DNA from: Armatimonadota bacterium | GTDB taxonomy: Bacteria; Armatimonadota; Armatimonadia; Armatimonadales; Armatimonadaceae | Assembly: GCA_030833025.1 (NCBI GenBank) | Contig: JAURHZ010000029.1 | Coordinates: forward strand, 1 to 14,351 | DNA: 14,351 bases | Direction: 5' to 3' | Part shown: piece by piece, positions 1 through 7,194 of the stretch | Numbering within the stretch: position 1 is the stretch's first letter | How the letters are laid out: every line of letters begins with the position of its first letter | Notes under the pieces: generated by a model | Database searches by the model: none | The model's input: only the letters and a program-made list of their open reading frames with translations | Told to the model about the DNA's origin: nothing | Translations under genes and position numbers: made by a program

Positions 1-480
1 GACACCTTTGCCTTCGGTCTGGGGTTTTGCGGCTGTGCTGTTGGTGTCAGTGTAATAGCGGATGAGCGGGAGGTTCGCGGCGGCTTGCTCCGCATCGAAG
101 TGATTCGCCGCCTTCACGCTCATTTCCATGTTCGACTGACCGGAGCAAATCCAGACCTCCCCGACAAGGACATCGTTGAGCTGGAGTTTATTCTTCCCCG
201 TGACGTTGACCACATAGGGTCCACCAGTCGGAAGCGCTGGAAGAAAAACTTCCCAAGAGCCATCCGTGCCAGCCGTTGTCGAAGCCTTACGCTTTGCAAC
301 ATCGACGGTAACGGTCTCACCTGCATCCGCCCAGCCCCAAATACGAACGGGTTTGTTCCGCTGCAGCACCATATGGTCACTGATTGTTCGGGGCAGGGTG
401 ACATCAGCCATCGCTGAACCGCTAAGTACCAGTGAGGCGGCAATGCCTCCGATGGTAACGAGTCTATGCATTAAGTACAC
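1..480 (-). CDS. Sialate O-acetylesterase-like SGNH esterase, secreted; 3' end beyond window
   Basis: This is the N-terminal 160 residues of a protein that runs off the left edge. An N-terminal signal peptide (about residues 1-25, hydrophobic core then ...SGSAMA) is followed by the sequence LPRTISDHMVLQRNKPVRIW, then a beta-sandwich-like stretch, then EVWICSGQSNMEM. These are hallmarks of the sialate O-acetylesterase / carbohydrate esterase family with an SGNH-type hydrolase fold. The nucleophile would be the Ser of GQSNM (residue 116). Family members remove O-acetyl groups from sialic acids or other sugars. The true substrate here is unknown, and the His/Asp catalytic residues lie beyond the edge. 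I chose the GTG at 478-480 because a GGAGG Shine-Dalgarno (490-494) sits 9 nt upstream, the same spacing as the preceding gene. The ATG three codons later (469-471) is the alternative. The start lies inside the end of the upstream glycosyltransferase, which suggests translational coupling and a shared job in carbohydrate metabolism. Confidence 0.88.
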   Translation of the reverse strand, partial: MYLMHRLVTIGGIAASLVLSGSAMADVTLPRTISDHMVLQRNKPVRIWGWADAGETVTVDVAKRKASTTAGTDGSWEVFLPALPTGGPYVVNVTGKNKLQLNDVLVGEVWICSGQSNMEMSVKAANHFDAEQAAANLPLIRYYTDTNSTAAKPQTEGKGV

Positions 481-1645
481 TTTGATATACCTCCACTGTT
501 GACTTGGAAATCGGGTTCCAAGCAAACTTCGTCCGAACGACTTCCTTTGCACGATCCGCGAGACGCGCGGCCCGTGCATCATCACGCAAAACTCGATCGA
601 TACCCCATGCAAGCGAGTTGACATCCCCGGCATACGTCGTCGTCCCAGTTACATCGTGCTCCACGACCTCTCGCAGGCCTCCGGCATCACTGACAACCAC
701 GGGTACCCCGGCCGCCATCGCTTCAAGGGCCACAATTCCAAAAGGTTCATAAAGGCTTGGGTAAACAGCGACATCTGCAACGGCATAAAGACCATCACGG
801 TCTTCATCGGATATGCGACCCGTAAAGTAAACGCTATCCCATATTCCGAGGGCGTGTGCACGCTCTTCGAGGTGAGTACGCGCGCCTCCCCCAGCTATCA
901 CAAGCTTAATCGGTAGGCTTGGGTGCAGCTTGCCAACGGCTTCCACTAGGAGGTGAGCACCCTTTTCGCCGACCATTCGGCCGATGAAGAAGACAATTTT
1001 CTCATTTGGACCGGCAAAGCGTGACCGGAACTCGCTGCGCTCTTCGGGGGTGAAGTGTGCACCGATTTTTGTGGCATCCACACCATTGGGAATGACAGAA
1101 ATTCTGTGCCAATGCGCGCCTAGATGCTGAACGATTTCTTGCCGCATCGCTTCGGAACAGACGATGACAGCATCCGAGCGTTGGATCAGCTCGCACTCCC
1201 AGCTGTGAATTTGATGTTGGGTATCTGTGTGAATACCGTGGTTACGGCCGTATTCAGTAGCATGTATGGTTGTCACGAGGCGAACACCAAAGTCATCCTT
1301 GAGGCGCAGGCCAACATACATCGTCAGCCAGTCGTGAACATGCAGGATGACAGTTTCACCGTTTGCCCGAGCCTTCTTAATCACATCTGCAGCTGGAGCA
1401 TACATTGAGTCATTTAGACGTTGTATCCAGTCGAAAAAGTCGTGTGTTTCGACGTGAACGAGGACGCGGTGAATGGTCAGGTTCGGATTAACCGTCTCAC
1501 AGGGAGCGCCACCGGCATCCCCTGCAGTGATTACATCTACGACACATCCTTGCAATGCGACCGCTGGTGCCAGACCTTCGAGGGCTGCAGCGATTCCACC
1601 GACGCGCTTCGGTGGGAATTCCCAGGACAACATAACAACACGCAC
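464..1645 (-). CDS. GT4-type glycosyltransferase, glycogen/starch-synthase-like
   Basis: A 393-residue GT-B glycosyltransferase. The N-terminal domain begins RVVMLSWEFPPKRVGGIA, resembling the start of glycogen synthase and related GT4 enzymes, with HVHDW at 102-106. The C-terminal domain has the nucleotide-sugar binding GRMVGEKG (222-229) and the E-x7-E pair (E300, E308) in YEPFGIVALEAMAAG, followed by the usual GVPVVVSDAGGLREVV. This predicts a retaining transferase using a nucleotide-diphospho-sugar; donor and acceptor cannot be read from the sequence. The length is typical for GT4 and shorter than classical GlgA (about 470-480). The start is GTG at 1643-1645 with GGAGG (1655-1659) 9 nt upstream. 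Its stop overlaps the secreted esterase by 17 nt, so the two are probably one transcript. A cytoplasmic alpha-glucan or cell-surface glycan role is possible. Confidence 0.9.
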   Translation of the reverse strand: MRVVMLSWEFPPKRVGGIAAALEGLAPAVALQGCVVDVITAGDAGGAPCETVNPNLTIHRVLVHVETHDFFDWIQRLNDSMYAPAADVIKKARANGETVILHVHDWLTMYVGLRLKDDFGVRLVTTIHATEYGRNHGIHTDTQHQIHSWECELIQRSDAVIVCSEAMRQEIVQHLGAHWHRISVIPNGVDATKIGAHFTPEERSEFRSRFAGPNEKIVFFIGRMVGEKGAHLLVEAVGKLHPSLPIKLVIAGGGARTHLEERAHALGIWDSVYFTGRISDEDRDGLYAVADVAVYPSLYEPFGIVALEAMAAGVPVVVSDAGGLREVVEHDVTGTTTYAGDVNSLAWGIDRVLRDDARAARLADRAKEVVRTKFAWNPISKSTVEVYQSVLNA

Positions 1646-1741
1646 GTGCAGATTCCTCCGATGCGTATTACCGTAAACGGAGGCAGAAATCCTTCAGACA
1701 GATGAGAATCGCATCCGATGTGCTTGATTCACCGATAATGG

Positions 1742-1772
1742 GCAGCTTTGAGGGGCACGGTCGCAAAGCTGC
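1742..1772. repeat. Perfect 9-bp inverted repeat (hairpin)
   Basis: GCAGCTTTG (1742-1750) and CAAAGCTGC (1764-1772) are exact reverse complements separated by 13 nt. The repeat lies between the stop of the 57-residue membrane protein and the GTG of the GT4 gene on the minus strand. No T-run follows it on either strand, so it is not a standard intrinsic terminator. It could be an attenuator-like or RNA-stability hairpin in the leader of the GT4/esterase transcript, or an operator. Confidence 0.45.
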
Positions 1773-1854
1773 AACAGACCAGCTGAGGCCGGGATTTTGG
1801 AAAGTAAGTTTCCTAGCGAGCGTCACCTAGAAACTGACAGACGAGCTGCTTCGA

Positions 1855-2028
1855 TTAGCGCGCGCTTAGCAAAGTGACGGGCAGCTTTACCAGCATCACG
1901 GCACCTGCGATACCAGCGGCGATGGCTACACCAATGATCAACGCGACAAGTCCAAGGATACGGACCGGCGCCGGATAGGCATATTGGGCGCGGTCAAATG
2001 TCGATGGTGAATGTAATACAGCTTGCAC
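1855..2028 (-). CDS. Small single-span membrane protein, 57 residues, unknown function
   Basis: A short reading frame starting with GTG (2026-2028) and ending TAA (1855-1857). A polar N-terminus (VQAVLHSPSTFDRAQYAYPA) is followed by one strongly hydrophobic segment from about residue 22 to 49 (VRILGLVALIIGVAIAAGIA then GAVMLVKLP) and a short tail ending SAR. The pattern of a polar head followed by a Gly/Ala/Ile/Val-rich helix is hard to get by chance and supports a real gene. No good Shine-Dalgarno precedes the GTG, and no other ATG, GTG or TTG lies between it and the upstream in-frame stop, so the start is uncertain. It lies upstream of and in the same direction as the GT4/esterase pair, but 209 nt and a hairpin separate them, so co-transcription is open. 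I do not recognise a family. Confidence 0.5.
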   Translation of the reverse strand: MQAVLHSPSTFDRAQYAYPAPVRILGLVALIIGVAIAAGIAGAVMLVKLPVTLLSAR

Positions 2029-2039
2029 GAAGTATATTC

Positions 2040-2052
2040 TGGCAACCTGCCA
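2040..2052. promoter_or_regulatory. Short palindrome in the divergent intergenic region
   Basis: TGGCA-acc-TGCCA is a 5-bp dyad with a 3-nt spacer. It lies in the 107-bp region between the minus-strand small membrane protein (start 2028) and plus-strand cysE (start 2136). Its size and place would suit a repressor or activator site acting on either gene, but a 5-bp arm can occur by chance. Confidence 0.2.
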
Positions 2053-2098
2053 ATAATCACTTAGGGCAGAAACACAAAAGTACCTGTGTATTCACTTA

Positions 2099-2127
2099 TT
2101 GCACCTTGTGTGCCACATCTGTAGGAT
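2099..2127 (+). promoter_or_regulatory. Possible sigma70-type promoter of cysE
   Basis: TTGCAC (2099-2104), a 17-nt spacer and TAGGAT (2122-2127) resemble -35 and -10 boxes. The -10-like box ends 8 nt before the cysE ATG, which would give a leaderless or nearly leaderless message. The same bases include AGGA (2123-2126), 9 nt from the ATG, which would serve as a Shine-Dalgarno instead. The two readings exclude each other and the sequence alone does not decide. Confidence 0.3.
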
Positions 2128-2135
2128 GAGAACAA

Positions 2136-2810
2136 ATGTTTCGTTTTTTCCGGGAAGATATTCAAACCATCATTAATAAGGATCCGGCCGCGCGCGGTTT
2201 CCTTGACGTGATGACGTACCCCGGACTATGGGCAATGGTCTGGCACCGTGTGGCTCACAGTTTTTGGATGCGCGGTGCCCGCCTGTTTGCTCGGATGATT
2301 GCAGCAGGTTCGCGGACAGCCACTGGAATCGAGATTCATCCAGCCGCGACCATTGGCCGCAGATGCTTTATCGACCACGGGATGGGCGTCGTTATTGGCG
2401 AGACCGCCATCATTGGTGATGACTGCGTCCTTTACCATAATGTCACTCTGGGAGGAACATCCCTAGAGAAGACAAAGCGGCATCCGACCCTTGGCAACCA
2501 CGTCCTTGTCGGGATGGGTGCGAAGATTCTTGGAGCGGTCACGATTGGGGATGGCGCACGTATTGGTGCGAATGCAGTGGTCACCAAGGACATTCCTGCG
2601 TGTGCAACGGCAGTTGGTATTCCGGCACGCGTGGTACGTATCGGTGCGGCAACGCAGCAGCAACAGATTGAGGTCATGGATGCCCGTACAAACGCCGTTG
2701 ATCCAAATGATGAGACTATCATGGAACTAAAGGCAGAAATAGCGGAACTAAAGCTCTTGGTCAAGCATATGCATCATGATCATCACCGGACAGGGATGTC
2801 CCTAAAGTGA
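2136..2810 (+). CDS. cysE: Serine O-acetyltransferase (CysE/EpsC type)
   Basis: This cytoplasmic enzyme transfers acetyl from acetyl-CoA to L-serine, giving O-acetylserine, the first step of cysteine synthesis. A short N-terminal helical region (residues 1-60, with the FREDIQTI and YPG..MVWHRVAH pattern of the short SAT form) leads into a left-handed beta-helix of hexapeptide repeats (about 64-170). Key residues visible are IEIHPAATIG (64-74), IDHGMGVVIGET (79-90) with the likely catalytic His81, and HNVTLGGTS and KRHPTLG for substrate and CoA contacts. It resembles the short Bacillus-type enzyme rather than the longer E. coli one. The protein is 224 residues because of a ~50-residue tail after the helix: a Gln-rich linker, a heptad-like stretch (about 191-210) and a His cluster, HMHHDHH (211-217). 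That tail is unusual and does not end in the Ile that binds cysteine synthase in many SATs. The stop overlaps the downstream VanW gene. Confidence 0.95.
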   Translation: MFRFFREDIQTIINKDPAARGFLDVMTYPGLWAMVWHRVAHSFWMRGARLFARMIAAGSRTATGIEIHPAATIGRRCFIDHGMGVVIGETAIIGDDCVLYHNVTLGGTSLEKTKRHPTLGNHVLVGMGAKILGAVTIGDGARIGANAVVTKDIPACATAVGIPARVVRIGAATQQQQIEVMDARTNAVDPNDETIMELKAEIAELKLLVKHMHHDHHRTGMSLK

Positions 2811-4147
2811 ATATCCCCTTCCTCGCTCGGCACCCGGCTATCCCTCTTGCAAGCGGTTTTGTTTTGTTGTCTGGAGGCATCGGGATTGCGGGCTTTAGCA
2901 CGCACTTACCCAACTCCAGAATTGTCGCTGGTGTGACCATTGCAGGAATTGATGTTGGCGGCCTCACGCGTGAAGAAGCAACCGCAGCGCTACAGGAAAC
3001 TCTTGAGCGTCAGAACAACAGCGAAATTGTTCTTCGGCATCCGAGCAAACCGGATACATGGCGAAGAACGCTCGGGATGCTAGGTGCTGAGCCCAATCTG
3101 GACGCTGCGCTGGATCAGGCATTGGCGGTAGGAGATGCAGAATCTGTAGCACAGCGCGTGATCAATGGCGACAAGCCGCGCGGTGTGGCGATTTCCATCC
3201 CGATTGAAATCGCAGAGAATGCATCCAAAGCATGGCTTCGTCAAATCGCGCATCGGCTGAACCGGGCACCTTCCGATGCCCATGCATTTGCAAAAAAGGG
3301 TGTTGGCCTAACGATTGACAGGCCACACAAGACCGGAACGCGCCTGGAAATGGATGCAACGTGGAAGGAAGTGCTTTCCTTCGGCGATGGCCTTTTTGAT
3401 GGCTCGGAAGCAACCGTTGTGTTGACATCGACCGAGCCCAAAATTACAAATGCTGACCTCTCACCGCTTGGGACGCTTCGTTCGGCTTACTTCACGAATT
3501 ATGCTTCCAGTAGTTCTAACCGGAAGTCTAATCTTGCTCTTGCCGCATCCAAGCTTGATGGCCACTTACTCCAGCCGGGCGAAGTGTTCAGCTATAACGA
3601 TCGTGTTGGTCCTCGAACGGAGTCGCGCGGTTGGAAGACGGCGCACCAGTTTCAAGATGGCCAGATCGTGGATGGCATCGGAGGTGGTGTCTGTCAGTCA
3701 TCGAGTACGCTCTACAACGCTGTGCTAATGGGCGGCCTCAAAATTGTCGAGCGACACAATCACTCATTGCCAGTTGCTTATCTGAGTCCGGCACGTGATG
3801 CAAGCGTTTCCTACGGGCACTTGGATTTCAAGTTTGCGAACAACACGGATGGCCCGCTTTACATTACAGCGGCAGCCGATGGCAAGAAATTCCACATCCG
3901 GTTATATGGACCGCTCGCAACACGGGTACCAAAGGTCAGTGTGGAGACGACAGAGCCCATTTATCTCCCAAGTGGTGCCTACAAAGTGGCGGCCAAGCGG
4001 ACGATTCAGCATCCGGATGGACGTATCGAGACCGAGGACCTAGGATGGGATACATACAGCAAGCCTAAACCTGCGGTTCCAGTAAAGCCCATTACTATGG
4101 TGCGACCAGGTCAGCCGACCAGCCCTGTCCCTCCAACTCGCCCTTAG
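2807..4147 (+). CDS. VanW-family envelope protein with N-terminal membrane anchor
   Basis: 446 residues. One hydrophobic segment near the N-terminus (about 11-31) acts as a signal anchor or uncleaved signal. A region of the kind called putative peptidoglycan-binding domain follows (about 40-210; VTIAGIDVGGLTREEA is typical of its start). The VanW domain is at about 222-370, with SNLALAASKLDG, GEVFSYNDRVGPRT and the signature GGGVCQSSSTLYNAVL (Cys296), plus ERHNHS (315-320). A Pro-rich tail (about 419-446) ends the protein. VanW proteins occur in some vancomycin-resistance clusters but are widespread in bacteria without them, and their biochemical activity is not settled. A cell-wall role outside the membrane is the fair inference. 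The start is GTG at 2807-2809 inside the cysE stop (GTGA overlap), with GGGA about 10 nt upstream. The overlap indicates one transcript with cysE. No terminator is visible before the convergent glycosyltransferase 25 nt away. Confidence 0.9.
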   Translation: MNIPFLARHPAIPLASGFVLLSGGIGIAGFSTHLPNSRIVAGVTIAGIDVGGLTREEATAALQETLERQNNSEIVLRHPSKPDTWRRTLGMLGAEPNLDAALDQALAVGDAESVAQRVINGDKPRGVAISIPIEIAENASKAWLRQIAHRLNRAPSDAHAFAKKGVGLTIDRPHKTGTRLEMDATWKEVLSFGDGLFDGSEATVVLTSTEPKITNADLSPLGTLRSAYFTNYASSSSNRKSNLALAASKLDGHLLQPGEVFSYNDRVGPRTESRGWKTAHQFQDGQIVDGIGGGVCQSSSTLYNAVLMGGLKIVERHNHSLPVAYLSPARDASVSYGHLDFKFANNTDGPLYITAAADGKKFHIRLYGPLATRVPKVSVETTEPIYLPSGAYKVAAKRTIQHPDGRIETEDLGWDTYSKPKPAVPVKPITMVRPGQPTSPVPPTRP

Positions 4148-4172
4148 CCCCTGTCTGTACTCGTTGGGTTTG

Positions 4173-5351
4173 TTAGTCTCGGAATTTGGACAGAAAGATC
4201 TGCTCCCGCGCCGTCATACTATGCTTTTCACGAACGAGAGTGAAGCCTGCAGCTTGTAACCGGGTACGTTCGTCAGTATTGAGGGCCATGGCCAGGATTG
4301 CATTGATTAGCGCACCTTCATCAAGTTGTGTGAGCACCGTGGATGCCGGACCAAAGGCATCAATTTGAGCGGCGTATTCCGGAGCAATGATGAGAGTCGG
4401 GGTACCGCTCGCCAAGTAATCAACCGTCTTTGTGTAGATACTCGTCTCAATGAGAGAGCGTATATCTGGCCTCTCTGTAAACGACACCAAGACCGCTGCG
4501 ATGTGGCTCTCCCCTAGCTTGAGGGGAATCTGCTCAACGGGAACAAAACCACCCCACTGGACGTTCGGGCCCATATAGGCAGTAGGCTTGTGTGGGGTCC
4601 AAATAACAAGCTCGACCAGGCGGTCATCAACAGTGAGTCCCCGATTGATGATCTCAGCAAACCAGACCAATGTCTCACGAAACATCTCGTTGATGCTACC
4701 GGTGTAGACAATCCGGATTTTGTCTGTGGGCGGTGACACTGTCTCTGCAAGCGCTTTGCAGCGATCGATGTCCAGTACGTGGTGTAGCGGCTCGCTTTCA
4801 AGCCCATAGCGGTCACGGAAGCGCTTTGCCATCGGTTCCGAAACCGTCCAAATGTGTGCCGCCCCGCGAAGCGATGCCATCCGCTCATTACCAAGCAGGT
4901 TTACCGCCGGGGATGGATTTGCAGAAAACCAGTCATCGGGCTCCCAAATATAGAGAGGAAGGCCAAGCTGACTTGCAATCCGCCAAGCAGCGATGGTGAA
5001 TTCCATGTTGACTGTGCCGGTTACAACCGCTTTGATACCGCGCTCACGGCAAATCCGAATTCCACGCTTTGTGATGTCTGGAATACGCAACGTGTTGATG
5101 TTCGCCACAAGCGGAACACCCCAGCGACTGGGTCGTATCGCACCGCGCCGAATACCGGGAACAACCTCATGTGGACACGGCAAGTACGTGGAGCGCACTG
5201 TGTCATCAACAGGGTCATGAAATGTCCCACAACACAGCACATGGAGGTGATCTGCAGGAATCCCCAAAAAGCACTGGCGCAGAATAAGGGGCGCTCCCGC
5301 CAAAGTACTTGGCGGGAAGTCATTGACGATAAGCGTTCGTTTCCAGTCCAA
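4173..5351 (-). CDS. GT-B fold glycosyltransferase (GT4-like), last gene of the glycan cluster
   Basis: 392 residues. The N-terminus TLIVNDFPPSTLAGAPLILR is typical of GT4-type transferases. IWEPDDWF (135-142) marks the inter-domain side of the N-terminal domain, IVYTGSINEMF (about 204-214) opens the C-terminal Rossmann domain, and ETSIYTKTVDYLASGTPTLI (about 292-311) corresponds to the donor-binding E/K..DYLA.G.P region. The classical E-x7-E pair is not clear, so the GT4 assignment is by overall pattern. Donor, acceptor and linkage are unknown. The start is TTG at 5349-5351. GGAG (5362-5365) lies 10 nt upstream and overlaps the end of the preceding epimerase gene, and no better start exists nearby. 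The 7-nt gap to the upstream stop places it in the same operon. It converges on the VanW gene with 25 nt between stops. Confidence 0.85.
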   Translation of the reverse strand: MDWKRTLIVNDFPPSTLAGAPLILRQCFLGIPADHLHVLCCGTFHDPVDDTVRSTYLPCPHEVVPGIRRGAIRPSRWGVPLVANINTLRIPDITKRGIRICRERGIKAVVTGTVNMEFTIAAWRIASQLGLPLYIWEPDDWFSANPSPAVNLLGNERMASLRGAAHIWTVSEPMAKRFRDRYGLESEPLHHVLDIDRCKALAETVSPPTDKIRIVYTGSINEMFRETLVWFAEIINRGLTVDDRLVELVIWTPHKPTAYMGPNVQWGGFVPVEQIPLKLGESHIAAVLVSFTERPDIRSLIETSIYTKTVDYLASGTPTLIIAPEYAAQIDAFGPASTVLTQLDEGALINAILAMALNTDERTRLQAAGFTLVREKHSMTAREQIFLSKFRD

Positions 5352-5358
5352 TGCTGCG

Positions 5359-6414
5359 CTACTCCGCCGTCCGTGTCACCCACGCGGCATGGATTTCCGT
5401 AAAGATGTCATCCAGTGACTTTGTAATATCCCACGTCGGGTAGTGATCCTTGATCTTGCTCAGGTCTGAGATGTAGCAAATATGGTCACCTTCACGGTTT
5501 TTGTCTACATATTCATAACGCATCGGCTTTCCGGAAACCGCTGCGATACGGTCGAAGGCTTCGAGGATAGAACAGCTGTTGCCACGGCCTCCACCTAAAT
5601 TGTAAACCTCACCAATACGTGGAGCAGCAATAAAGGCATCGATGAAGCGTGCGACATCGAGGGAATGGATGTTGTCCCGTACCTGCTTTCCGAGGTAGCC
5701 GAAGACGTTGTAGTTGCGCTCTTCGAGGTTGCACTTTACGAGATAGGACAAAAAGCCATGGAGCTCTACGCCAGAGTGGTTTGGTCCAGTTAGACATCCG
5801 CCACGGAGACAGCACGTAGGCATCCCAAAGTAGCGCCCATATTCCTGAACCATGATGTCCGCTGCAACTTTGCTTGCTCCAAATAGTGAGTGCTTACACT
5901 GGTCGATGGAAAGGGATTCACGGATACCGCCAAAGTCGGCTTCATCCGCATATTCCCAGCGGGTATCAAGCTCCTTCAACGGTAGGTAATTCGGAGTATC
6001 GCCGTAGACCTTGTTCGTCGACATATGTACAAATGGACTGTCTGGAGCAAACTGACGTGTCGCTTCCAGCATATTCATTGTGCCAACGGCATTTGTATCA
6101 AAATCGGCAAATGGCATTTTTGCAGCAAGATCATGGCTTGGCTGTGCAGCGGTATGAACAATGGCATCTGGACGAACGGTTTCGAGCAAGCTCAGAACCC
6201 CATTGCGGTCACGGATATCTACCTCGTGATGGATAAAGCTTGGAAGCTGTTGTTGAAGACGGCTTTGATTCCAGCGCGTATCGCCATTTGGACCAAAGAA
6301 GACAGCGCGGCCGTTGTTATCTGCGCCGTGGATTTCCCAGCCAAGCCCAGCAAAATGAACACATACTTCGCTGCCAATCAGACCAGATGAGCCTGTAACC
6401 AGTAACTTCTTCAT
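5359..6414 (-). CDS. Extended SDR, CDP-paratose 2-epimerase-like; Phe in place of catalytic Tyr
   Basis: 351-residue NAD-dependent epimerase/dehydratase-family protein. The Rossmann motif TGSSGLIG is at 7-14, MSTNKVYGD at 131-139 (closely resembling the STNKVYGD of tyvelose/CDP-paratose 2-epimerase), GKQVRDNIH at 242-250, and YNLGGGRGNS at 271-280. These place it near the TyvE branch of nucleotide-sugar epimerases, though the actual sugar is unknown. The YxxxK active-site motif reads F178-G-A-S-K182, so the usual catalytic Tyr is Phe. I believe related proteins in other bacteria share this FGASK form, so it may be a subfamily trait rather than a damaged gene; the rest of the protein is intact. 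The ATG (6412-6414) overlaps the upstream stop as ATGA, with GAGGA 9 nt upstream, indicating translational coupling to the GT2 gene. Confidence 0.88.
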   Translation of the reverse strand: MKKLLVTGSSGLIGSEVCVHFAGLGWEIHGADNNGRAVFFGPNGDTRWNQSRLQQQLPSFIHHEVDIRDRNGVLSLLETVRPDAIVHTAAQPSHDLAAKMPFADFDTNAVGTMNMLEATRQFAPDSPFVHMSTNKVYGDTPNYLPLKELDTRWEYADEADFGGIRESLSIDQCKHSLFGASKVAADIMVQEYGRYFGMPTCCLRGGCLTGPNHSGVELHGFLSYLVKCNLEERNYNVFGYLGKQVRDNIHSLDVARFIDAFIAAPRIGEVYNLGGGRGNSCSILEAFDRIAAVSGKPMRYEYVDKNREGDHICYISDLSKIKDHYPTWDITKSLDDIFTEIHAAWVTRTAE

Positions 6415-7193
6415 TTCTTTAATTCCTCATGCCTAGAGACTTCCCAGCGCTTTGCCCGGTCAATCCACAAATATATGGGGCCACGAAAAAGGGATGAATA
6501 GAAGCCAAGCATCCCATCGCGATACCCTTTCCACTGGATGTAATACAACACAAACAACCTGAGCCCCTGATAGAAGAGCTTGAATGGATTTTCAGCCTTT
6601 CGCTCTTCTGGTGTTAGGCGTTCGACATCTCGTTGTGTGTAGTAGTTAAACTTCTGAACCACTTCCTCAACGGTGTGGTTTGTGTAGTGGTCATACGGAT
6701 GTATAAAGTCCACGGAGTCCGGAGTTACATCAAGGTCTTCATGCTCGAGCTTACACGGATACCGTGCTGTCCCCTTGCGGAACATATGGTTACGCATACT
6801 CCGGCTGGGGTGACCAACGCCCCAGGACATCGGAAGCCCAAACATATGATGCCGGCCTAAAAAGCGAACCGTATTAACATTTGCCGGTGGATTTTCCAGA
6901 AAGGATAGAATCTCATCCTGAAGCGCTGGAGTAAGAACCTCATCCGAATCAAGGCGAATCACCCAGTCGGTGGTTGCCGCATCAAAACCCGTGTTTACAT
7001 TCGCATAAATGTAGTCGACCTTATCGATTACGCGAACGTTTGGATATTCAGCACAAAGGGCCACGGTGCCATCCGTGGACGACATGTCCACAACAATCAC
7101 CTCATCCACAAATCGAATTGACTCGAGTGTCGGACGAAAAAATGCTGCAACATTTTTGGTGGGTATGATGACCGCAACTGTTTGACGGGGCAT
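6411..7193 (-). CDS. GT2-family glycosyltransferase
   Basis: 260 residues with a GT-A fold. The N-terminus TVAVIIPTKN (5-14), DEVIVVDMSSTDGT (30-43) and the metal-binding DSD (82-84) in VIRLDSDEVL are standard for inverting family 2 transferases. HPYDHYTNHTVEEVVQKFNYYT (about 165-186) and a hydrophobic C-terminal stretch (about 200-235, LRLFVLYYIQW and GFYSSLFRGPIYLWI) resemble the WaaE/KdtX group that adds sugars to LPS-core-like or lipid-linked acceptors. The C-terminal part may lie on the membrane. I chose the ATG at 7191-7193, 1 nt after the upstream stop, because GAGGA lies 11 nt upstream inside the epimerase end. An ATG at 7215-7217 would add eight residues before the family's usual start. 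It is tightly linked to genes on both sides. Confidence 0.88.
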   Translation of the reverse strand: MPRQTVAVIIPTKNVAAFFRPTLESIRFVDEVIVVDMSSTDGTVALCAEYPNVRVIDKVDYIYANVNTGFDAATTDWVIRLDSDEVLTPALQDEILSFLENPPANVNTVRFLGRHHMFGLPMSWGVGHPSRSMRNHMFRKGTARYPCKLEHEDLDVTPDSVDFIHPYDHYTNHTVEEVVQKFNYYTQRDVERLTPEERKAENPFKLFYQGLRLFVLYYIQWKGYRDGMLGFYSSLFRGPIYLWIDRAKRWEVSRHEELKK

Positions 7194-7194
7194 A

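Noticed and set aside
85..443. Open frames on both strands in the left 450 bases
   Set aside because: The minus-strand frame running off the edge has a signal peptide and the GQSNM esterase motif; the others are shadows of it.
1798..1812. GGAAA-GTAAG-TTTCC inverted repeat as terminator of the small membrane protein
   Set aside because: Only 5 A/T-rich base pairs and no proper T-run; too weak to call.
2807..4147. VanW gene as evidence of vancomycin resistance
   Set aside because: No vanHAX or vanRS genes are nearby, and VanW-domain proteins are common in bacteria without glycopeptide resistance.
4148..4172. Possible bidirectional terminator between the convergent VanW and glycosyltransferase genes
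   Set aside because: The 25-nt gap has no stem-loop with a T-run; only distant CTGTC/GACAG complementarity is seen.
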